A stretch of DNA of 7,733 bases from Eubacterium sp. Lineage in GTDB: Bacteria; Bacillota; Clostridia; Oscillospirales; Acutalibacteraceae. The position numbers and the translations under genes are program-made. The notes under the pieces were generated by a model. The model worked only from the letters and a program-made list of their open reading frames with translations. It did no database searches and was not told the DNA's origin. Positions 1-4,872 of this stretch are shown here, in pieces (positions within the stretch are counted from its first letter, which is position 1; each line of letters opens with the position of its first letter). The stretch lies in NCBI GenBank assembly GCA_029059925.1, contig JAIDVA010000147.1:1-7733 (forward strand). The letters are read 5' to 3'.

Positions 1-426
1 GGTATGGGTGTAGGAACCTTCTGGCCCTTCTTTTATTCAATGGGTTATGATCTTGTTGAGCTTGATGAGTTTAAGACAGGGGAGAGAAGAGAGTCGATTA
101 TTACCGCTCTTCCGCAGCTTGTACAAAAATTCGGTTCTGCAACAGGTATTCTGATGGCAGGTCAGCTTTTGTCTGCTTACGGATATGATTCTTCAAAGGA
201 TACTGCAGGTAAGGAATCGCTTATTACGGTTGTAACCGATCCGCATATAGTAGGTGGAATGGAGAATATTTCAACTGTTATTCCTGCGGCATTTTTAGCC
301 GTTTCAATCATTGCACTTATCTTTTATCCGATGACAAGAAAAAATGTCAATGCTCTTATGACTCAGCTTAATAAAAAGCGTAAGGGCGAAGCGTATTCCA
401 CTGAAGGGCTTGAGAAATTGTTATAA
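1..426 (+). CDS. GPH-family sugar:cation symporter, C-terminal part (5' end outside window)
   Basis: This is the last 141 codons of a membrane transporter, open from the first base of the window and ending in TAA at 424-426. Near the start of the visible part lies YDLVELDEFKTGERRE, which matches the conserved C-terminal-half motif of the glycoside-pentoside-hexuronide (GPH) branch of the major facilitator superfamily. These proteins sit in the cytoplasmic membrane and import sugars or glycosides with Na+ or H+. After the motif come two hydrophobic stretches (about residues 34-58 and 92-110 of the ATG-started part) and a short charged tail ending in KLL. Family members are usually 450-500 residues, so roughly two thirds is missing. 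The ATG at position 4 is only an internal methionine. The substrate cannot be read from this fragment; the sialidase gene that follows on the other strand makes a sialoside or host-glycan sugar plausible, as inference only. Confidence 0.85.
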   Translation, partial: GMGVGTFWPFFYSMGYDLVELDEFKTGERRESIITALPQLVQKFGSATGILMAGQLLSAYGYDSSKDTAGKESLITVVTDPHIVGGMENISTVIPAAFLAVSIIALIFYPMTRKNVNALMTQLNKKRKGEAYSTEGLEKLL

Positions 427-435
427 TAAATCATC

Positions 436-526
436 GTTTAGTGCTGCCTGTGCCGCTGTGTACGCAAGTACGCGCGGCAAAACAACAGAGGGGAGTATTA
501 GGGTATGTAATATCCTAACGCTAAAC
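436..526 (+). ncRNA. candidate structured RNA (three-way junction), unassigned
   Basis: This stretch lies just after the symporter stop and folds well on paper. Bases 436-443 pair with 519-526 (8 bp, one G-U) and close a junction. The first arm pairs 451-456 with 474-479 and then, after a bulged T457, 458-463 with 468-473; it is capped by a GCAA tetraloop (464-467) of the GNRA type. The second arm pairs 498-505 with 511-518 and abuts the closing stem with no unpaired base between them. The single-stranded joins are CTGCCTG (444-450) and a purine-rich 480-497 containing AGAGGGGAG. I do not recognise an Rfam class. It could be a 3'UTR element of the symporter mRNA, a small RNA or a ribozyme-like element. 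The strand is inferred from the G-U pairs and the tetraloop. Pairing was checked by eye only. Confidence 0.4.
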
Positions 527-545
527 AATAATTTACATCAATAAA

Positions 546-579
546 AAACACCTCCCCCTGATTTCAGGAGGAGGTGTTT
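546..579 (-). terminator. intrinsic terminator of the sialidase gene, possibly bidirectional
   Basis: AAACACCTCC (546-555) pairs perfectly with GGAGGTGTTT (570-579). The hairpin continues past one C/A mismatch with CCTG/CAGG around an ATTT loop. Read on the minus strand, the hairpin begins 10 bases after the sialidase stop and runs into a T tract (A543-A548 on the plus strand), which makes it a good Rho-independent terminator for that gene. On the plus strand the tail is TTTGCATTC, so it would stop symporter transcripts less efficiently. Confidence 0.85.
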
Positions 580-589
580 GCATTCTATA

Positions 590-1933
590 TTATCCGATTA
601 AATCTGATATTTTATATTTCTTAAAGCATATGTATGAGCTTGGCTGAGCCTCATAAAGCACGCCGATATATTCATCATCAATCTGTGTCAGACAGGAATA
701 AGCGAAAAAGCCTTTATTAATTTCAACGTCTGAAAACCAGTCAATACCTACTGTCATACCCTTAACACGCTTGAATTTGCCGACGGTGATAACGCCGTTT
801 TCTCTTTTTCTTTCGGATGCGTGGGAGCAGAAAACATATTCGCCGATACTGATAACGCTTTTCTGACACTTTGGTGCATAGATAGCAGTTGGCTTAGCCT
901 TAACCCAGTGCTTGCCGTCATCGTGTGAGATGGACAGCGGTGTTTTGCCGTATCTCTTCTGTCTGCCTAAGCCCAGAATAACCCCGTCCGGTGCCTGAAC
1001 AAGCTGCCATTCGTCTGTGTTGCAGGAATATGGCTGTTGCGTCATTCTGTGCCATGTTTCACCATTGTCAACACTGTAGACTGATGCAGTCTCTTTTCTG
1101 TCAACATAGAGCGGCATAATGATTCTGCCCTGTTTTGTTGTAAGACCAACGCCAGGTGCAACACCTAAAAATGTTCCGTCACTTTTGATTAAAAAGTCAC
1201 CGGTAATATCAACAGGATCAGACCATGTTTTGCCGTTGTCACTGCTCCTGAACATATAAACATAATTTCTCTTAGGGGATTTGAGTGGTGCACCAAAGGT
1301 TGTTACTGCGTCAACCTCGTTTTTACCTGTTTTACCATTGAGGAAAATGTTGCCCACATATTCCTCACCCTTATATAAAGAGCCTTTCCAGTCGGTAACA
1401 CGATAATCGGTCTCATTATATTTTTTATCAAGAACAACTCCGTTCTCAATTACTAAATAGAAATTACCGTCACGGTCATATATAACAGGATACATTTTAT
1501 TTTTGTACATCGAATACGGCAGCTTTTTCTTATCTAACAGACGTCTGTTATGAAGTCCCTTGCACTCAGGATAATAGTCAATAATCATAATAACATCGCC
1601 GTTAGGTGCTATTGCCATACACGGATCAATGAAAAATGCTGAGGCATAGCAGTCATCTGTTATTCTTGTCTCTCTTGCCGGCGGAGAAGCTATAGTTTGT
1701 ATATCTGACCATGTCTCACCGCCGTCGTCGCTTGTACGTATTGCAACCTCAATGAAGCCCCAATCGGCTCCGCAGCTCTGCTTGTCAATAGCAGCAATAA
1801 GGGTGTTGCCTGATTTGATTAAGCTGGGAATACGAAATGCAGTGCCGCCGTTTGACTCATCACTCTGGCTGATAAGCTCCTTTAACAGATATTTTTCACT
1901 GTTGCCGCAAAATATAACCTTTTCATTATCCAT
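590..1933 (-). CDS. GH33 exo-sialidase, cytoplasmic
   Basis: This 447-residue enzyme should release terminal sialic acid from glycoconjugates. It carries the sialidase FRIP motif (residues 33-36, first catalytic Arg R34) and four Asp boxes of the form SxDxGxxW (68-75, 230-237, 287-294, 336-343). By recalled alignment to clostridial NanI, the acid/base Asp is D57 in CGADWG, the Glu is E308 in DEWQ, the other triad arginines are R324 and R375 or R377, and the nucleophilic Tyr is Y412 in AYSCL, followed by LLYE-like VLYE (425-428). No expected catalytic residue is missing. There is no signal peptide, membrane anchor or carbohydrate-binding module, and the length is close to a bare catalytic domain, so it probably acts on imported sialosides, as proposed for small clostridial NanH. 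ATG at 1933 is preceded by AGGAG (1942-1946) with 8-base spacing. Hydrolytic versus intramolecular trans-sialidase activity cannot be decided here. Confidence 0.93.
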   Translation of the reverse strand: MDNEKVIFCGNSEKYLLKELISQSDESNGGTAFRIPSLIKSGNTLIAAIDKQSCGADWGFIEVAIRTSDDGGETWSDIQTIASPPARETRITDDCYASAFFIDPCMAIAPNGDVIMIIDYYPECKGLHNRRLLDKKKLPYSMYKNKMYPVIYDRDGNFYLVIENGVVLDKKYNETDYRVTDWKGSLYKGEEYVGNIFLNGKTGKNEVDAVTTFGAPLKSPKRNYVYMFRSSDNGKTWSDPVDITGDFLIKSDGTFLGVAPGVGLTTKQGRIIMPLYVDRKETASVYSVDNGETWHRMTQQPYSCNTDEWQLVQAPDGVILGLGRQKRYGKTPLSISHDDGKHWVKAKPTAIYAPKCQKSVISIGEYVFCSHASERKRENGVITVGKFKRVKGMTVGIDWFSDVEINKGFFAYSCLTQIDDEYIGVLYEAQPSSYICFKKYKISDLIG

Positions 1934-1963
1934 TGATGTTGCTCCTGTTCATTATTTTTCTTA

Positions 1964-1992
1964 ATAATAACATATGCGATATTTTTTAACAA
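1964..1992 (-). promoter_or_regulatory. sigma-A-type promoter of the sialidase gene
   Basis: On the minus strand, TTGTTA (plus 1987-1992) and TATTAT (plus 1964-1969) are separated by exactly 17 bases. The -10 matches 5 of 6 consensus bases and the -35 matches 4 of 6. The site lies 30 bases upstream of the sialidase start codon. The -35 lies inside the palindrome at 1984-2008, so a bound repressor would block it. Confidence 0.6.
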
Positions 1993-2008
1993 TACTATTT
2001 TGTTAAAA
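1984..2008. promoter_or_regulatory. palindromic operator candidate shared by two divergent genes
   Basis: TTTTAACAA (1984-1992) is repeated in perfect inverted form as TTGTTAAAA (2000-2008) around a 7-base spacer. It overlaps the -35 of the sialidase promoter and ends 3 bases before the -35 of the dehydrogenase promoter, so one regulator could control both. The TTAACAA/TTGTTAA half-sites resemble those of the redox regulator Rex, but Rex sites have them in the opposite order, so I do not assign it. Confidence 0.5.
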
Positions 2009-2047
2009 TGCTTGCAAAACAGACGGCAAAAATGTACAATAGTATTG
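1990..2047. repeat. 9-bp inverted repeat flanking the dehydrogenase promoter
   Basis: CAATACTAT (1990-1998) recurs as its exact reverse complement ATAGTATTG (2039-2047). The left copy lies inside the operator palindrome and the right copy covers the end of the dehydrogenase -10 and its likely transcription start. The centres are 49 bp apart. The arms could be two binding sites for a looping regulator or simply pair in single-stranded DNA. Confidence 0.4.
2012..2040 (+). promoter_or_regulatory. sigma-A-type promoter of the alcohol dehydrogenase gene
   Basis: TTGCAA (2012-2017) and TACAAT (2035-2040) are 17 bases apart, each matching 5 of 6 consensus bases. Transcription would begin near 2047, leaving a 5'UTR of about 28 bases that contains the Shine-Dalgarno at 2061-2067. 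Its position rules out the longer reading frame that opens at 2000. Confidence 0.65.
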
Positions 2048-2060
2048 AAATATTTTAGAA

Positions 2061-2067
2061 AAGGAGG
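2061..2067 (+). promoter_or_regulatory. ribosome binding site that sets the dehydrogenase start
   Basis: AAGGAGG lies 7 bases before ATG at 2075. It selects this start over the in-frame ATG at 2000, which would lie upstream of the predicted promoter. Confidence 0.85.
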
Positions 2068-2074
2068 AAATAAA

Positions 2075-3283
2075 ATGCTCTGGAAACTTAAAAAATGCTG
2101 GTATCGTATTTATCAAAGTGTTTTTAAGGTTGCTATGTGTCTTATGGATTGGTCCGAGCCGGAACTTCTTGAGGGTGCAGGCAGCATTCTCAGACTACCC
2201 GAGTTCATTAAGGGCAAAGGTCTCAGCAAGGTATTAGTTGTTACCGATAAAGGTCTTATGAGTCTTCATCTTCTCGACCCGCTTTTTGAGAAGCTTGAAG
2301 AGGTAGGTATTGAGTATGTTGTATATGATGGCGTACAGCCTAACCCAACAATTCCTAACATTGAGGATTGTAAGGATATGTACGTTAAAAACGGCTGTCA
2401 AGGTATTATCGCTTTCGGCGGCGGCTCACCAATGGACTGTGCAAAGGCAGCAGGTGCAAGAGTTGTAAAGCCGAATCAGCCGGTACGCAATATGCGTGGC
2501 CAGCTTAAGGTACATAAGCCGCTCCCACCATTTTTCGCAGTGCCTACAACAGCAGGTACAGGCTCAGAAACTACTGTTGCTGCAGTTGTTACCGATCCTG
2601 AAACACATGAGAAGAATGCTATCAACGATACATGTCTTCGTCCTAAGTATGCGGTGCTTGACCCCGCACTTACAACAGGTCTTCCGCCGCACATTACTTC
2701 AACAACGGGTATGGATGCTCTCACACATGCAGTTGAGGCTTATATCGGCAGAAGTAATACGAAGGACACGATTCGTGAGGCTGAGCAGGCAACTAAGCTT
2801 ATTTTCGATAATATCGAGACAGCATACAGTGACGGTAAGAATTTAGAAGCAAGAGGCAATATGCTCAAGGGCTCATACCTTGCAGGCCGTGCTTTCACAC
2901 ACGCATATGTTGGTTATGTTCACGCAATTGCTCATAATCTCGGTGGTCTTTATGGCACACCTCATGGTCTTGCAAATGCAGTAATTCTGCCGTATGTGCT
3001 TGATTATTATGCAGATGCTGCTTATCCTAAGCTTGCTAAGCTTGCTGATATAGTTGGTATCGGCAAGGGTCTTGATACAGCAGGTAAGGGCAAGGCATTT
3101 ATTGATGCTATCAGAACACTCAACAAGAATATGAATATTCCTGAAAAGTTCGATTTCATCAAGGAGGAGGATATTCCGCTCCTCGTTGAACGTGCTCTTA
3201 AAGAGGGTAACCCTCTTTATCCTGTACCAAAGATTATGGATAAAAAGGATTGTGAAATGGTTATTCGCTCCTTTATGGCATAA
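2075..3283 (+). CDS. iron-containing (group III) alcohol dehydrogenase
   Basis: This 402-residue protein belongs to the Fe-dependent alcohol dehydrogenase family, which interconverts alcohols and aldehydes or ketones with NAD(P)H. The dinucleotide-binding GGGSPMD lies at residues 115-121 and PTTAGTGSE at 157-165. The metal ligands, aligned to the lactaldehyde reductase FucO pattern, are D214 and H218 in GMDALTHAVEA, H283 in VHAIAH, and H297 in GTPHG; the 4- and 14-residue spacings are as expected. The start is set by AAGGAGG at 2061-2067. It is about 20 residues longer than FucO-type enzymes at the N-terminus, with a basic, aromatic segment (MLWKLKKCWYRIYQ) before the WSEPELLEGAGSI that begins the usual fold. 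The gene is transcribed divergently from the sialidase across a shared palindrome. The substrate is not predictable; a role in disposing of sugar-derived aldehydes is inference. Confidence 0.93.
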   Translation: MLWKLKKCWYRIYQSVFKVAMCLMDWSEPELLEGAGSILRLPEFIKGKGLSKVLVVTDKGLMSLHLLDPLFEKLEEVGIEYVVYDGVQPNPTIPNIEDCKDMYVKNGCQGIIAFGGGSPMDCAKAAGARVVKPNQPVRNMRGQLKVHKPLPPFFAVPTTAGTGSETTVAAVVTDPETHEKNAINDTCLRPKYAVLDPALTTGLPPHITSTTGMDALTHAVEAYIGRSNTKDTIREAEQATKLIFDNIETAYSDGKNLEARGNMLKGSYLAGRAFTHAYVGYVHAIAHNLGGLYGTPHGLANAVILPYVLDYYADAAYPKLAKLADIVGIGKGLDTAGKGKAFIDAIRTLNKNMNIPEKFDFIKEEDIPLLVERALKEGNPLYPVPKIMDKKDCEMVIRSFMA

Positions 3284-3298
3284 TATAATAAAACAAAA

Positions 3299-3326
3299 AG
3301 AACGCTGTGATTTTTCACAGCGTTCT
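3299..3326. terminator. bidirectional intrinsic terminator between convergent genes
   Basis: A perfect 12-bp stem (3299-3310 with 3315-3326) encloses a TTTT loop. On the plus strand it is followed by GCTTTTTTAT, ending the dehydrogenase transcript 15 bases after its stop. On the minus strand it is followed by TTTTGTTT, which would end the oxidoreductase transcript arriving from 3365. Confidence 0.9.
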
Positions 3327-3364
3327 GCTTTTTTATAATGTTTTGGAATATGTAAATAATAATT

Positions 3365-4675
3365 TTACAGCTTAACCTCAATTGGCTTACCGCCGTTTTC
3401 TCTTGATTCATCTGCAAGGTAAACACAAAGGTGACCGGCAACACTGTCAAAGATTGATGTGCATGCAAGGCTTGGATTTTCACCCTTTATGAATTTAACA
3501 AAGTCAGCTGTGAGTCTTTCATCACCGCCGCCGTGTCCGCCGTATGCACCGACCATATCACCTGTAACATTAAGGTCAACTTCTTCGATATCACATTCCT
3601 CATTATGTGCATTTGGAGATGGGTTGATTTTTGAAACATAGAACTTTGACTCTTCAAAGTTACCGTAAATTTCTCCCTTAGTACCAATAATGTGAATCTT
3701 TCTGAGTGATTGCGATGAGCCGCCGACCATATTATGTGTGCCTGTTGCTCCGCTTGCGAAATTAACAAGCACTGACTGATGGTCAACAACATTGTTGTCA
3801 CACTTGTAGATACATCTTGCATATGGGCTGTCGCTCTTCATAAGTGCAATTTTGTCCTCGATAGTAGGATTTTCAATGTGCTCAAGCTTATCCCACACAT
3901 AAAATGCCCATCTGTCAGGGTGATCAATGTAAAGACGCTTTGTTGAAAAATCACAGGTATCAACATAAGGGCAGTCCTTCATACAGATTGTTCCGGCACC
4001 TTTCGGTGCATTCTCAGGTTTGAACTGAAATTTGCTGCCGAACGAGGAAATTGAGATTGGTTTAGTCTCACTCATAAACCACATCATAAGGTCAATATCA
4101 TGACAGCATTTTGCAAGCAGCATGGTTGTGTGACATTTGTCGGAATTCGCCCATTTACCTCTGATATATGATGTTGAAAGGTGATGATAGGATACATGCT
4201 CAGTAGTCTGAATATTTATGATTTCACCTATTTCACCTTTTGCAATTCTTTCCTTAATTGCATAGTAAAAAGGAGTATATCTCAGAACATGGCAAATCAT
4301 AACCTTAGAGTTGTTTTTCTTTGCACATTCCACAAGCTCACGCATTTCGTTTTCATTAACAGCGAACGGTTTTTCGAGCAGCATGTCATAGCCTGCATTT
4401 AAAAGCGGAACAGCAGTCTCTATATGCTGTTCATCCATAGTGCCGTTGATAATTGTGTCGGCAAGTCTGCCTTTTTCTGCAAGCTCCTGCGCTGACTCAA
4501 AACACATATCCTCGCCAAAGCCGAAGTAATCCATGCAATGCCTGCGTCTTACAGGATTCGGATCTGCAACACCTACAATTTTTAACAGCTCAGGATTGGT
4601 TTTTGCGAGCTCACTGTATACCAATGCACGATGTCCTGCACCGACAATTATTGCGGTAACCGGTGAATTTTCCAT
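3365..4675 (-). CDS. Gfo/Idh/MocA-family NAD(P)-dependent oxidoreductase with Cys cluster
   Basis: This 436-residue cytoplasmic protein has the family's N-terminal Rossmann fold: IIVGAGHRA near residues 9-17, an acidic strand end in VGVADPN (34-40), and the catalytic Lys motif EKPFAV at 101-106 (K102). The C-terminal domain carries CCHDIDLMMW (190-199), which fits the active-site His/Asp helix (H192, D195). Members oxidise or reduce sugars, inositols and sialic-acid derivatives; some related proteins, such as GH109, are NAD-dependent glycosidases. Unusually it has CX3CX5C (C231, C235, C241) followed by C288 and C292 in RCIYKCDN, features I recall in a Firmicutes subfamily of about this length but of unknown purpose. 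A minus-strand AGAGGT at 4684-4689 lies 8 bases before the ATG. The nearby sialidase suggests a sialic-acid-related substrate, but the gene is a separate unit and no specific reaction can be assigned. Confidence 0.88.
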   Translation of the reverse strand: MENSPVTAIIVGAGHRALVYSELAKTNPELLKIVGVADPNPVRRRHCMDYFGFGEDMCFESAQELAEKGRLADTIINGTMDEQHIETAVPLLNAGYDMLLEKPFAVNENEMRELVECAKKNNSKVMICHVLRYTPFYYAIKERIAKGEIGEIINIQTTEHVSYHHLSTSYIRGKWANSDKCHTTMLLAKCCHDIDLMMWFMSETKPISISSFGSKFQFKPENAPKGAGTICMKDCPYVDTCDFSTKRLYIDHPDRWAFYVWDKLEHIENPTIEDKIALMKSDSPYARCIYKCDNNVVDHQSVLVNFASGATGTHNMVGGSSQSLRKIHIIGTKGEIYGNFEESKFYVSKINPSPNAHNEECDIEEVDLNVTGDMVGAYGGHGGGDERLTADFVKFIKGENPSLACTSIFDSVAGHLCVYLADESRENGGKPIEVKL

Positions 4676-4710
4676 ATCTGTTTACCTCTGATATATAAAT
4701 ATTTTTGTCT

Positions 4711-4739
4711 ATAATATACCTATGGTTCGCAAAATTCAA
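4711..4739 (-). promoter_or_regulatory. sigma-A-type promoter of the oxidoreductase gene
   Basis: On the minus strand, TTGAAT (plus 4734-4739) and TATTAT (plus 4711-4716) are 17 bases apart. They lie 35 bases upstream of the oxidoreductase start codon. The match to consensus is good (4 of 6 and 5 of 6). Confidence 0.6.
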
Positions 4740-4751
4740 GATTAAAAATAA

Positions 4752-4774
4752 AATTTATATTTGTTTTATAAATT
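4752..4774. repeat. AT-rich palindrome between divergent promoters
   Basis: AATTTATA (4752-4759) is mirrored as TATAAATT (4767-4774) around a 7-base spacer. It lies between the -35 elements of the oxidoreductase and ABC exporter promoters. The position suits an operator, but the region is so AT-rich that chance is a serious alternative. Confidence 0.3.
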
Positions 4775-4799
4775 GATATATTCTTCCTAACATACAGCC

Positions 4800-4828
4800 T
4801 TGACAGGTTAATACAATAATTTTATAAT
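4800..4828 (+). promoter_or_regulatory. perfect-consensus sigma-A promoter of the ABC exporter operon
   Basis: TTGACA (4800-4805) and TATAAT (4823-4828) match consensus at all 12 positions with the ideal 17-base spacer. Transcription should start near 4835, about 38 bases before the exporter start codon. A promoter this strong would normally be kept in check by a repressor or by translation control. Confidence 0.85.
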
Positions 4829-4831
4829 AAT

Positions 4832-4857
4832 TAAAAATTATGTATGAAAATTATGTA
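4832..4857 (+). repeat. tandem 13-bp direct repeat at the exporter transcription start
   Basis: TAAAAATTATGTA (4832-4844) is followed directly by TGAAAATTATGTA (4845-4857), 12 of 13 bases identical. It begins at the predicted transcription start and ends 4 bases before the Shine-Dalgarno, where a bound repressor could block initiation. The low complexity limits confidence. Confidence 0.4.
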
Positions 4858-4861
4858 AGCT

Positions 4862-4867
4862 AAGGTG
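4862..4867 (+). promoter_or_regulatory. ribosome binding site that sets a TTG start
   Basis: AAGGTG lies 5 bases before TTG at 4873. An in-frame TAA at 4861-4863 excludes any earlier start, and the next in-frame candidate, GTG inside the first hydrophobic stretch, lacks a comparable site. Confidence 0.7.
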
Positions 4868-4872
4868 ATATA

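Noticed and set aside
436..526. Integron attC site or twister ribozyme
   Set aside because: There is no integrase or cassette array and the attC core ends are not in the right orientation. A GAGGGG stretch and stem order recall twister, but the conserved UAA segment next to the first stem is missing.
1984..2008. Rex redox-regulator binding site
   Set aside because: Half-sites TTAACAA and TTGTTAA are present, but in the reverse order to the Rex consensus (TTGTTAA-N6-TTAACAA), and the spacer is 7 rather than 6.
2000..2074. A 25-codon N-terminal extension of the dehydrogenase frame starting at ATG 2000
   Set aside because: The predicted -35 and -10 lie inside it, it has no ribosome binding site, and AAGGAGG sits correctly before ATG 2075.
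2476..2846. Overlapping open frames on both strands inside the dehydrogenase gene
   Set aside because: They have no ribosome binding site, no recognisable domain and composition expected of shadow frames of a conserved gene.
3217..3483. A minus-strand open frame of 88 codons across the dehydrogenase 3' end and terminator
   Set aside because: It crosses the bidirectional terminator and overlaps two well-supported genes, with no homology-like features.
3365..4675. GH109-type NAD-dependent glycosidase as the specific call for the oxidoreductase
   Set aside because: The fold is shared, but I see none of the distinguishing GH109 features such as a Tat signal; the Cys-cluster subfamily looks different.
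4840..4863. A 7-codon leader peptide (MYENYVS) just upstream of the exporter, reminiscent of attenuation leaders such as bmrB
   Set aside because: Its ATG lies only about 5 bases after the predicted transcription start with no Shine-Dalgarno, and there is no downstream terminator/antiterminator pair. It is most likely a by-product of the direct repeat.
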